From Silvanigrella paludirubra (lineage in GTDB: Bacteria; Bdellovibrionota_B; Oligoflexia; Silvanigrellales; Silvanigrellaceae), in assembly GCF_009208775.1 (NCBI RefSeq), contig NZ_WFLM01000003.1:163374-227373 (forward strand): a stretch of 64,000 nucleotides of DNA, read 5' to 3'. How positions within the stretch are numbered: the stretch's first letter is position 1; every line of letters begins with the position of its first letter. The translations under genes were made by a program, and so were the position numbers. Below, piece by piece: positions 56,901 to 64,000 of this stretch. Below the pieces are notes generated by a model that was not told the origin of the DNA, did no database searches, and was given only the letters and a program-made list of their open reading frames with translations.

Positions 56901-58406
56901 GTGTTTTTTATATATGAAATTTTTCAAAAAATTGTTTATTTTTTATTGATAATATTATCTAAAATTATTGTAAATAAAAAATTTATACGATTTTGTGAAT
57001 TAAGAAATTCATCGTTTTTTTTGAGTGAAATAAAAAACACAAAAGAAAAAATTAATAATTTAACTAAAAATAATATTGATTATCCTATAATTTATTGGTT
57101 TCATGTTGCTAGTGCCGGTGAAATGGAACAAGCTATCCCTGTTGCAAGAAAATTAAATGAAAAATTAGGAGCTCATTTTTTTGTTACTTATTATTCACCT
57201 AGTGCAGAGCCATTTTTAAAAAATTTTCCTGCAAAAATAGGTTGTGTTGGTTTACCTATTGATTTAAGAAAATTATATAATATTCTTTTTGATGAAGTAA
57301 AAATAGATAAAATGTTCTTTGTTAGATACGATATTTGGCCAGGATTATTTGAAACATGTTTACAAAGAAAAATTGAACTAAACTTAATATCTGCTTCGTC
57401 TGAGAAAACAAAAAGCGGATTATTAGGATTTTTAAGTAAAATTTGGAATAAAAAATATTATATAAATTTTAAAAATATTTTTGCAGTTTCAAATGAAGAT
57501 GTTACTTATTTTTCTCAATTTATGAATGGTTCAAAGATATATTTATCTGGTGATGCAAAATGGGCTAGGGCAAATGAAAGAGCTCAAAACGGATCAGGAA
57601 AAAAAGTAGAAAATGATTTTTCTCTATTTTATTCATACTGTATTGCTCAAAAAAAATCATTATATAAAAAATGTATTGTATTTGGTTCGCCTCATAGTGA
57701 TGAGCATAAAATAGCAATTCAGTGTGCATCTTTAAAAGAAAAAATATTAATTATATATGTTCCCCATGATGTTAATTCAAAAATTTGTCAAAATATTTTA
57801 GAAGACTTTTATAAATTAGGAACAAAAGCGGTTTTATTTTCAGATCTTATAAATAGTATTAAAAATGAATTTACTGAAAATAAAAACGATAATTTAGAAA
57901 AAATATTGTATCAAAAAAACAATGATCATCATAATGAATTAAGGTTGCCAAATAATATTTATAATTATAAAAATGAAATAAAATTTTCGCCAAATTTAAT
58001 GTCTTTAAGTGAAATAATTATAGTAGATAAAATTGGATATTTAGCAGAAATATATGAGCTAGCAGATGCTGCCATTATTGGTGGTGGATTTGATGGCCAA
58101 ATTCATAACGTTTTAGAGCCCGCAGCTCATGGGGTTCCTGTTTTAATCGGTAATATGTTTTTGCGAGCTAGAGAGGCAGCTCAGTTGATAAATTCGGGAG
58201 GAGCAATTTCTTTTCAAAATTCAAATGAGTTGTTCCAATTTCTTGCCCAGTGGGTTAGTTTGGTAGAGAAGGGGGCTGACTCAACCCATCCAGCGATTCA
58301 ATTAGGCCAAGCAAGGTCAAAAGCGATAGAGCTGTTTAAAAGTATTCCTGATACAAGTGAAATTATCTTGCAAGCCTTTTTAGAAGGTAAAAATAGTAAA
58401 GACTAG
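56901..58406 (+). CDS. waaA: 3-Deoxy-D-manno-octulosonic acid transferase (Kdo transferase)
   Basis: The product has 501 residues with a GTG start and a GGAG ribosome site. The N-terminal helix is the membrane anchor. IYWFHVASAGEMEQAIPVARKL is the conserved first-domain motif with the catalytic Glu. Later YDIWPGLFETCLQRKI and, in the C-terminal domain, DAAIIGGGFDGQIHNVLEPAAHGVPVLIG are the Kdo-nucleotide binding part. Two Asn/Lys-rich insertions near residues 230 and 320-350 explain the extra 75 residues. It adds Kdo to lipid A, so lipopolysaccharide is made. It follows gltA with 22 bases between them. Confidence 0.92.
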   Translation: MFFIYEIFQKIVYFLLIILSKIIVNKKFIRFCELRNSSFFLSEIKNTKEKINNLTKNNIDYPIIYWFHVASAGEMEQAIPVARKLNEKLGAHFFVTYYSPSAEPFLKNFPAKIGCVGLPIDLRKLYNILFDEVKIDKMFFVRYDIWPGLFETCLQRKIELNLISASSEKTKSGLLGFLSKIWNKKYYINFKNIFAVSNEDVTYFSQFMNGSKIYLSGDAKWARANERAQNGSGKKVENDFSLFYSYCIAQKKSLYKKCIVFGSPHSDEHKIAIQCASLKEKILIIYVPHDVNSKICQNILEDFYKLGTKAVLFSDLINSIKNEFTENKNDNLEKILYQKNNDHHNELRLPNNIYNYKNEIKFSPNLMSLSEIIIVDKIGYLAEIYELADAAIIGGGFDGQIHNVLEPAAHGVPVLIGNMFLRAREAAQLINSGGAISFQNSNELFQFLAQWVSLVEKGADSTHPAIQLGQARSKAIELFKSIPDTSEIILQAFLEGKNSKD

Positions 58407-58460
58407 GTAACTCCATTTGTGTTTGGATTTTTGAACCTTTTTAAAAAAAGAATATGAGTC

Positions 58461-60011
58461 ATGGTCGCTAAGCAATTAGTTATAAACAGCACTTCTTATG
58501 AGACGCGTGTTGCTCTTATAGAAGGTGGTCAGGTTTCAGAGTATTACATTGAAAGAAGTCGAGATAGAGGAATCGTTGGAGGTATTTATAAAGGCAAAGT
58601 AATTCGTGTTCTTCCTGGAATGCAAAGTTGTTTTGTTGATATAGGTCTGGAACGAGCTGCCTTTCTATATGGGGGAGATATAAAACCAGAGGGTTCTTAT
58701 GAATTACCTGAAGGTTTTGATGAAGAGGGTAAGCCTATTCATCATCATGTAGATGATGATGAAAATAATGAAGGAAACCCGAATAAAAATTTTCAAAAAA
58801 ATTATAAAATATCTGACCTCGTAAAAGAAGGTCAAGAAGTCCTTGTGCAAGTTGCTAAAGACGCAATTAGTACAAAAGGAGCTCGGGTTACAACTTACTT
58901 AAGTTTACCTGGAAGATATGTTGTATTAATGCCAAGTATTAACCATATTGGTGTCAGTAGAAGAATTCAAAGTGAAGACGAAAGAACAAGATTACGCACT
59001 ATTGTTCAAAAAATAAAGCCAGATGGTGCTGGTATTATCGTAAGAACTGCAAGTGAAAATGTCCCAGATGAAAAAATAATTGCCGATATCGATTTTTTAG
59101 TTAAACTTTGGGAATCTTTAAGAACAAAAAGTTTAAAATCGAAATCACCTTGTTTAGTTCATGAAGATTTAGATCTTGTTTTCCGTGCTACCAGAGATCT
59201 TATTTCACGAGATTTAGATCGAATTGTGATTGACGACAAAAAACGTTACGAAGATCTTGTACGTTTTTTAAATCGTTTTAGTGTTAAGTTAGGTGCTCAA
59301 GTTCAACTTTATCAAGGCGACACTCAAATATTTGATGCTTTTGGAATTGAGCAAGAGGTTTCTCGTGCTTTAGGTTCTAAAGTGTGGCTTAAATCGGGTG
59401 GTTATTTAATTATTGAACAAACAGAAGCCTTAACTGCAATTGATGTTAACACAGGAAGGTTTGTTGGTAATAAATCTCTTGGAGACACTATTGTTAAAAC
59501 GAATCTTGAAGCTGTAAAAGAAATTGTTCAACAGCTTCGTTTACGTAACATTGGTGGTATTATTATTCTCGATTTTATTGATATGGATCGAAATGATGAT
59601 CGAGATAAAGTTTTTCAAGCTCTTGTTGAAGAACTTAAAAAAGATAAAGCTAAAACTACAGTATTAAGAATTTCAGAAATGGGTCTAGTCCAAATGACTA
59701 GAAAACGTACTGAAGAAAGTTTAATGCAAAAAATGACTGTAGATTGTCCTTACTGCGATGGAAATGGTCATGTAAAAAGTCCTTCTACAGTTTCTTATGA
59801 AGTAATTAGAGAGTTATTAAGAGAATTTTCTCGCTCAAATAATGAAGGATTTGTTGTTAAAGCTCATCCACATGTTGCAGACAGATTATTGGAAGAAGAT
59901 AAAATTTTTATTGATGAACTTAAAGCTAGGCATGGTAAAAAGGTAGTCGTTAAATCTTTTGTAGATTATCATTTAGAGCACTTTGAAATTGCACCCATTC
60001 GATTTGAATAA
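58461..60011 (+). CDS. rng: Ribonuclease G (Rne/Rng family)
   Basis: The product has 516 residues. The S1 domain (about 35-130) starts IVGGIYKGKVIRVLPGMQSCFVDIG and contains an acidic, His-rich insertion (HHHVDDDENNEGN). The catalytic Asp residues are in ALTAIDVNTG and IIILDFIDMDRNDDRDK. The zinc-link CPYCDGNGHV is present, and a small folded end follows as in RNase G. It lacks the long RNA-degradosome scaffold of RNase E. It processes rRNA and degrades mRNA. Confidence 0.95.
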   Translation: MVAKQLVINSTSYETRVALIEGGQVSEYYIERSRDRGIVGGIYKGKVIRVLPGMQSCFVDIGLERAAFLYGGDIKPEGSYELPEGFDEEGKPIHHHVDDDENNEGNPNKNFQKNYKISDLVKEGQEVLVQVAKDAISTKGARVTTYLSLPGRYVVLMPSINHIGVSRRIQSEDERTRLRTIVQKIKPDGAGIIVRTASENVPDEKIIADIDFLVKLWESLRTKSLKSKSPCLVHEDLDLVFRATRDLISRDLDRIVIDDKKRYEDLVRFLNRFSVKLGAQVQLYQGDTQIFDAFGIEQEVSRALGSKVWLKSGGYLIIEQTEALTAIDVNTGRFVGNKSLGDTIVKTNLEAVKEIVQQLRLRNIGGIIILDFIDMDRNDDRDKVFQALVEELKKDKAKTTVLRISEMGLVQMTRKRTEESLMQKMTVDCPYCDGNGHVKSPSTVSYEVIRELLREFSRSNNEGFVVKAHPHVADRLLEEDKIFIDELKARHGKKVVVKSFVDYHLEHFEIAPIRFE

Positions 60012-60033
60012 ATAAACAGAAAAAAATAAAATA

Positions 60034-60345
60034 TTATTTTTTAGAACCACCTGCACACGTAGGTGAGTTTTCTGTTTTTCCATTCTTTTTTTCCCATTCA
60101 TTTATGGTTAAAGTATGAAGGGAACAAGCACGAATTTTTGAAATTTCTTCGGAAAGCAATTCGTTAATAAAACGATGTCTCGTTAATAGATTTTTATTTT
60201 CAAAATAATTAGAAACAACTTCAATTCGAAAATGCGACTCGGATCCTTTTGGGACACTGTGCATATAACTTTCATTTTCGACTTTTAAAAAATGGGGATT
60301 TAATTTTTCTTTTAATTTTAATTCGATTGAAGACTGAATGCTCAT
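60034..60345 (-). CDS. bolA: BolA-family protein
   Basis: The product has 103 residues from the ATG at 60345, five bases after AGGTG; a GTG at 60351 is in frame but less likely. [27 protein letters not shown] is the class-II KH-like fold core with the invariant H-R. CSLHTLTINEWEKK is the C-terminal helix with the conserved His. The tail SPTCAGGSKK is extra. BolA proteins bind monothiol glutaredoxins and iron-sulfur clusters and can regulate cell-wall genes. It converges on rng. Confidence 0.9.
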   Translation of the reverse strand: MSIQSSIELKLKEKLNPHFLKVENESYMHSVPKGSESHFRIEVVSNYFENKNLLTRHRFINELLSEEISKIRACSLHTLTINEWEKKNGKTENSPTCAGGSKK

Positions 60346-60375
60346 AGGCACACCTAAGTTCTTTAGACTTTAAGA

Positions 60376-60459
60376 TGGTGCGGACGGAGAGACTCGAACT
60401 CTCACACCAAAGGCACTGGCTTCTAAGACCAGCGTGTCTACCAATTTCACCACATCCGC
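60376..60459 (-). tRNA. tRNA-Leu(TAG)
   Basis: On the minus strand the acceptor stem GCGGATG pairs with CGTCCGC. The anticodon stem CTGGT/GCCAG holds the loop CTTAGAA (anticodon TAG). A variable arm TGCCTTTGGTGTG and a GGTTCGAGTCTC-like T arm complete a class II tRNA, with the discriminator A and encoded CCA (60376-60378). It stands alone between bolA and the HATPase gene. Confidence 0.96.
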
Positions 60460-60532
60460 TCGATGTCCTTCTGTATATGAGATTTTTAGATAGTTCAACC
60501 CTAATCGGTAATTAAATTAAAAAAAAATGACT

Positions 60533-61507
60533 TTATATGCTAAAGAACTGAAATGAGCGCTGTTTTCTAGTAAAAGCTTTTGGGCTGGTGGTTAAGTTTA
60601 AAATTGCTATAACTTCTGTCGTTTTATTTGGAGAAACAGTAATAATTAGTGAACTTAGTCTTTCAAGCACCATAAAAAGCCCTAAACCCGCTCCCGCTGC
60701 TTCTTGTTGAAGACGGATCATCGCTTTTCTATCGCTGGCAAATAAAAACTTTAAGTACTTATAAACAGTGTGTTTGCTAAAGGATCCAAAAGAGTCTCTT
60801 ACGCCAACAGCTAAATAAGTTCCATCAAAACTCCATTCAATTTGGACACTTTCTTGTGGTAATAAGGCAATTGGAACTCTTCTATCGACATCTTGCAGTT
60901 TTGGATTAGCATCCCATATAGCGTTCATAAGGAGCTCTTCTTGGACTTCTACACCAAATTGAGCATAGGCATCCGTTGGTCTACCTAAAACTTGAGATAG
61001 ACCTTTAATAAATTCAAATAAAGCATCTCTAAACCATTGTCTTTGATCGGAATGAGATAAGACATATCTATGAACATAGGCACCATAAGAAACACACTTA
61101 TCAACACCAAAGTATTTTTTTTCACGTATTTTTCTTATTGTGCTCATTAATTGTAAATGTGGTACATGCTCTTGATTACATGATAATACATGGCCAAAAA
61201 GCATTAAGCCTTCGCTATCTACTATTTTATCTTTCGTTTCTTCATCTACTAAAAGCAAATTTTCAATTCGAATAGAAGGAATAAGTTCATGTTCTTTTAA
61301 TTTTTTTTCATCTACTTTATCAGTGATATACATGGTTTGTTTACAACCACTTTGTGCCAGTTTTTTTATTTCTATAATAGTTTTATCCATAGATGCTATA
61401 ATAGTAGATATAGCGCAACTTTTAAATAAAGCGACCAATTCATTTCTATAATGTTCGCTCTGCACATCAATAATTGCATCTAAATTTATGTTGTCACTAT
61501 CTATCAT
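60533..61507 (-). CDS. HATPase-fold protein, anti-sigma/kinase-like (RsbW/SpoIIAB group)
   Basis: The product has 324 residues. A C-terminal GHKL ATPase domain (about 165-305) carries the N-box EVQEELLMNAIWDANPKL, the G1 box VAVRDSFGSF and the G2 box GAGLGLFMVLERL. This is the build of anti-sigma factor kinases such as RsbW/SpoIIAB or of asymmetric histidine kinases without a phospho-acceptor domain. The N-terminal 150 residues are an alpha/beta region that may be a receiver-like or sensing domain (TIIASMDKTIIEI, KQTMYITDKV). The gene begins 13 bases after a STAS-domain gene, the typical antagonist partner. Confidence 0.75.
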   Translation of the reverse strand: MIDSDNINLDAIIDVQSEHYRNELVALFKSCAISTIIASMDKTIIEIKKLAQSGCKQTMYITDKVDEKKLKEHELIPSIRIENLLLVDEETKDKIVDSEGLMLFGHVLSCNQEHVPHLQLMSTIRKIREKKYFGVDKCVSYGAYVHRYVLSHSDQRQWFRDALFEFIKGLSQVLGRPTDAYAQFGVEVQEELLMNAIWDANPKLQDVDRRVPIALLPQESVQIEWSFDGTYLAVGVRDSFGSFSKHTVYKYLKFLFASDRKAMIRLQQEAAGAGLGLFMVLERLSSLIITVSPNKTTEVIAILNLTTSPKAFTRKQRSFQFFSI

Positions 61508-61520
61508 AGAAATCCTTAAT

Positions 61521-61973
61521 TTATTTTAAATTTTCAATAAAATAAAAATATGATTCAAAATCGACATCGGATTCAATACTACAACCTTCTTTATCACATT
61601 TAGGAAGCTCATATTCTAATTTTTTACCCAATGTGAATTCTTTTCCAGAATTCATTAAAAATACTTTTTGTTCACCGCAATTTTCACAATATGCCGGTAT
61701 TTGAAAGCTTTCTACTTTGGCATTATTAGATAAAAATTCTTTAACCATATTAAATTGCATAACGACGGATTGAGGGCAATTATAATAAACAGGAGTTATT
61801 TTTAGTTTTGTAATCCATAATATCCATTCACGAACGCCGCAGCTATTGATTGTTCTTATGCTACCTAAATCAAACTTTACAACTCCCGAAGGAAGACCAA
61901 AGTCTCCTAAATTACAAGTTTCGGTGATGTCTCCAGAGACAAGGTATATGCCATCCTTTAACTGAACATCCAC
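61521..61973 (-). CDS. STAS-domain protein with C-terminal zinc-ribbon-like cysteines
   Basis: The product has 150 residues. Residues 5-95 form a STAS domain: VSGDITETCNLGDFGLPSGVVKFDLGSIRTINSCGVREWILWI. The Ser in TINSCG takes the place of the serine phosphorylated in SpoIIAA/RsbV. The C-terminal part has CENC near residue 105 and C-x4-C (CDKEGC), a pattern that could bind zinc. Fusion of STAS and zinc ribbon is not one I recognise. The HATPase-fold protein follows, so the pair resembles a partner-switching module controlling a sigma factor or a membrane target elsewhere. Confidence 0.75.
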   Translation of the reverse strand: MDVQLKDGIYLVSGDITETCNLGDFGLPSGVVKFDLGSIRTINSCGVREWILWITKLKITPVYYNCPQSVVMQFNMVKEFLSNNAKVESFQIPAYCENCGEQKVFLMNSGKEFTLGKKLEYELPKCDKEGCSIESDVDFESYFYFIENLK

Positions 61974-62006
61974 GTAAACCTCCCGAAACTAAATGCATTA
62001 AAATCT

Positions 62007-63212
62007 TTAATTCAATATATCGACAGTGAGTTTCGTAATATATCGTCTGTCGATGACATAACCATTGTTAATTGGAACACTTTCGCCATATGTTGCGAAT
62101 TCTAGATTAGCAAAAAGAATGTATATTGACATTCCTGCACTAAAAGTCTGCATTCCATAACCAAGTCTTGCAGAGAATGGTGCGTTAGCTCCGGTTTTTT
62201 CACCAAAACTAAATTCACATCCTGCACGTAGCTTATTTCGGTCATCCACTCTTGGATCATTAATTCTTTCTTCTTCAATTGAGAGAATGGTGCCAACGTT
62301 TTTGCTAATATCTGGACTAATACTTAAGCCCCCTTTAATATTCATTTTTTCAACTTCGTTGCTGGATGATGAGCTAGCAGCTTTATATGTGGTATCTCCA
62401 ACATCTAGGAACGAAAAGGCTATTTTGGTGTTTATACTATCATAAAGGGGTAAAATAATTCCTGTATCAAAAGCAAAACCATAAGTATAATTCACATTTT
62501 TATCAGAAGCCTTATTAGAAGCGTCTATAGCACCATTTTGATTGGCTTCAATCGTATTCATTTTTGTTGCTCTTTGCATAAATCTTGAGCCTAGTCCTAA
62601 TACAATATGCCTAGAAAAGGTATAACTAAATCCCATAACAGGCCCATATTGATCGCGACTAAATAGAGTAAAGGTTCTATCGTAAGTCAATGGACTTGCG
62701 CTAGTTGAATATGCACTAGTTTGGATTGAATTCGATTTTGTAGTATAACCATTAACGTAAGAATCAACTAAAATTCCTAATTGAAAACGCCCAATAACTA
62801 CATTTGGAAATAAACTTAATCTTGTAAATACAATATTATTAGTATCAGAGTTTGTAACAGCTTTATTAATTATACCAGAAGGATACTCAAAGGAATTAAA
62901 ATAATTTCCTAATAAATCTGTTGTATATGCGTTGCTTGAAAATGAAATATTAGGGAAAGAAGCACTTTTTAAAATTGATTTAGATTTTAAATTATTTAAA
63001 CCAATCCCTGCAGGATTTTGGAAGATAGTATTTTCATCGTCTGCAACGGCAACAAATGCGTCTCCCATACCTAGTGGTCTAGCACCTAAATACATTGGAG
63101 TAGGCGGAATTAAAATGGAGCTATCACTATAAACCCTATAATTAATTAATATTATTGATAAAATAACTATTAACTTAATTATTGATAAAAATTTTAGCAA
63201 CTTTATCTCCAC
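62007..63212 (-). CDS. Outer-membrane beta-barrel protein (PorV/FadL-like)
   Basis: The product has 401 residues with an N-terminal signal peptide (IIKLIVILSIILINYRVYS). The start of the mature protein, YLGARPLGMGDAFVAVADDENTIFQNPAGIG, is the signature of PorV/PorQ/UPF0164 and FadL-type barrels (ARxxGMGGAFxAxAdDxxAxxxNPAGL). The rest alternates strand-like segments such as GFAFDTGIILPLY and RLGYGMQTFSAGMSIYI, and ends in a strand with KLTVDILN. It is probably a 14-strand barrel in the outer membrane; ligand unknown. The start of the divergent transglycosylase-like gene is 14 bases away. Confidence 0.82.
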   Translation of the reverse strand: MEIKLLKFLSIIKLIVILSIILINYRVYSDSSILIPPTPMYLGARPLGMGDAFVAVADDENTIFQNPAGIGLNNLKSKSILKSASFPNISFSSNAYTTDLLGNYFNSFEYPSGIINKAVTNSDTNNIVFTRLSLFPNVVIGRFQLGILVDSYVNGYTTKSNSIQTSAYSTSASPLTYDRTFTLFSRDQYGPVMGFSYTFSRHIVLGLGSRFMQRATKMNTIEANQNGAIDASNKASDKNVNYTYGFAFDTGIILPLYDSINTKIAFSFLDVGDTTYKAASSSSSNEVEKMNIKGGLSISPDISKNVGTILSIEEERINDPRVDDRNKLRAGCEFSFGEKTGANAPFSARLGYGMQTFSAGMSIYILFANLEFATYGESVPINNGYVIDRRYITKLTVDILN

Positions 63213-63226
63213 ATTTATAAAATAAT

Positions 63227-63871
63227 TTGTTATATGTACTCGGTGTTTTTTTCTATGTTTTTAGAGTACTTAGTAATACTGAGGGGTTTGTGGTTCCTAA
63301 TATAGATTTTTTGGCTTCTATTCCTGAGGGCCAAGCTATCCAGTACGTTTCAAAAAAGAGAGATATACCTTGTCACGTGCTATTTTTAGCTGCAGCAGGT
63401 AAGGCATCTTCGAATAAACTTCCTGCAGACGAGCGTTTGCTTATGATGAATTTTGCAAAAGCAGCTTGTGACACTCAAAATCCCGATATTTTATGGCAAA
63501 TAGCTCATGTTGAATCTATGTTTAAAATAAGAATAGTAAATATAGAAGGAAAACAGGTTCTTACTGGTAATGATGCTAAAAAGTTTTTATTAAAAGGGTT
63601 ACCAAAAAATAAAAATGTTGATATTGGCCCCTTGCAAATTAATTGGAAAGCTAACGGATCAAAATGGGAATATGAGCCCATAAAATATTTAAACGGCGAA
63701 TTTTCTGTTGATTTTTTATCCAATAAAATTTTAAAAACATATGTTAAAACTTGTGGTGATAAATGGATAAACTGTTACCATTCCTATAATAAAGATAGAG
63801 GTTTGGGATACAGAAATAAAATAGAATTATCAGGAAGAAAATTAAGAAACATCCTTGTTACTTATTTATAA
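63227..63871 (+). CDS. Lytic-transglycosylase-like exported protein
   Basis: The product has 214 residues from a TTG. QIAHVESMFKIRIVN carries the catalytic Glu of the SLT fold, and NVDIGPLQINWKANG gives the DxGPxQIN-like motif. YHSYNKDRGLGYRNKI matches the usual end, where NxG becomes NKDRG. Residues 1-20 are hydrophobic and may be a signal peptide. The start is uncertain: TTG 63227 lacks a good ribosome site, and a GTG near 63292 follows GAGGGG but would remove the export signal. It should cleave peptidoglycan strands. Confidence 0.68.
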   Translation: MLYVLGVFFYVFRVLSNTEGFVVPNIDFLASIPEGQAIQYVSKKRDIPCHVLFLAAAGKASSNKLPADERLLMMNFAKAACDTQNPDILWQIAHVESMFKIRIVNIEGKQVLTGNDAKKFLLKGLPKNKNVDIGPLQINWKANGSKWEYEPIKYLNGEFSVDFLSNKILKTYVKTCGDKWINCYHSYNKDRGLGYRNKIELSGRKLRNILVTYL

Positions 63872-63877
63872 TCACTT

Positions 63878-64000
63878 TTATAAAATATTTAATATTTCTT
63901 CTTTAGATAAAGTAAACTTTTCACCTTTAATTTGGTTTAATTGTTCTTGTGAAGCATTATCCAAAATTTGTGAAGCGGTTTGAATTTTATCAATTAAGGA
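63878..64000 (-). CDS. Unknown protein, C-terminal fragment
   Basis: This is a partial gene entering from the right edge. Forty codons run to a TAA at 63878. The fragment is helical and charged (DKIQTASQILDNASQEQLNQ and GEKFTLSKEEILNIL) with no recognisable motif. It converges on the transglycosylase-like gene, whose stop is seven bases away. Codon use matches its neighbours. Confidence 0.5.
   Translation of the reverse strand, partial: SLIDKIQTASQILDNASQEQLNQIKGEKFTLSKEEILNIL

Overview
The window is 64 kb of AT-rich chromosomal DNA from a Gram-negative bacterium. The envelope genes (TolQ/TolR/TolA-like/TolB, the Kdo transferase WaaA, a lipoprotein, a PorV/FadL-like barrel), an RpoH-type sigma factor, the strongly A/T-biased codon use and a very large secreted YD-repeat protein fit Bdellovibrionota, most likely the Oligoflexia/Silvanigrellales group. 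That placement is inference: there is no rRNA gene here. The window contains the replication origin, so it is core chromosome. No insertion sequence, prophage or CRISPR array was found.

Layout. 1-5 kb: a glycosyltransferase fragment and a methyltransferase, tRNA-His, an orphan coiled-coil protein, three tandem paralogues of a small secreted four-cysteine protein, an acetyltransferase and a universal stress protein. 5-11 kb: a thioredoxin/NHL-repeat protein, a small membrane protein, a BtuF-BtuC-BtuD-like importer and, overlapping btuF, rpoH. 11-22 kb: a co-directional housekeeping run (lipid kinase, acetyltransferase, UvrD helicase, Rpe, polyprenyl synthase, M16 protease, 2OG-Fe oxygenase, OppD, nitroreductase, OppF). 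22-24.5 kb: hpd, a tiny basic protein with a switch-like leader, tRNA-Ser and a solute-binding protein. 24.5-32.6 kb (accessory): a UbiG-like methyltransferase, an AraC regulator, a decayed hydrolase, a previously unlisted 47-codon secreted-peptide gene with its own strong promoter, and a 1682-residue YD-repeat/Rhs protein with a hydrophobic C-terminal domain. 32.7-36 kb: gluQ, tRNA-Lys and a four-gene F0 operon holding only atpE, atpB and two small membrane proteins.

36-45.4 kb is the origin block: dnaA, convergent sua5, oriC, dnaN, gyrB, gyrA. oriC has at least fourteen DnaA boxes. Two four-box arrays in opposite orientation, each with exact 11-bp spacing, face each other, and a further box is followed by a DnaA-trio tract and an AT-rich stretch. 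45.4-50 kb: a Ser/Asn-rich lipoprotein, transaldolase, a RdgB-family protein with an insertion and a frameshifted nitronate monooxygenase. 50-55.6 kb (minus): accA-cmk-tolQ-tolR-tolA-like-tolB. 55.7-64 kb: citrate synthase, WaaA, RNase G, BolA, tRNA-Leu, a two-gene STAS/HATPase partner-switch-like module, an outer-membrane barrel, a lytic-transglycosylase-like protein and the 3' end of one more gene.

The most interesting items are the symmetric origin, the three-way alternative hairpin in front of the 42-residue basic protein, the 47-residue peptide beside the Rhs-like protein, the tandem four-cysteine family, the zinc-ribbon STAS protein with its kinase-fold partner, and the natural Gly at position 87 of GyrA. 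All calls come from reading the sequence; no database search was run.
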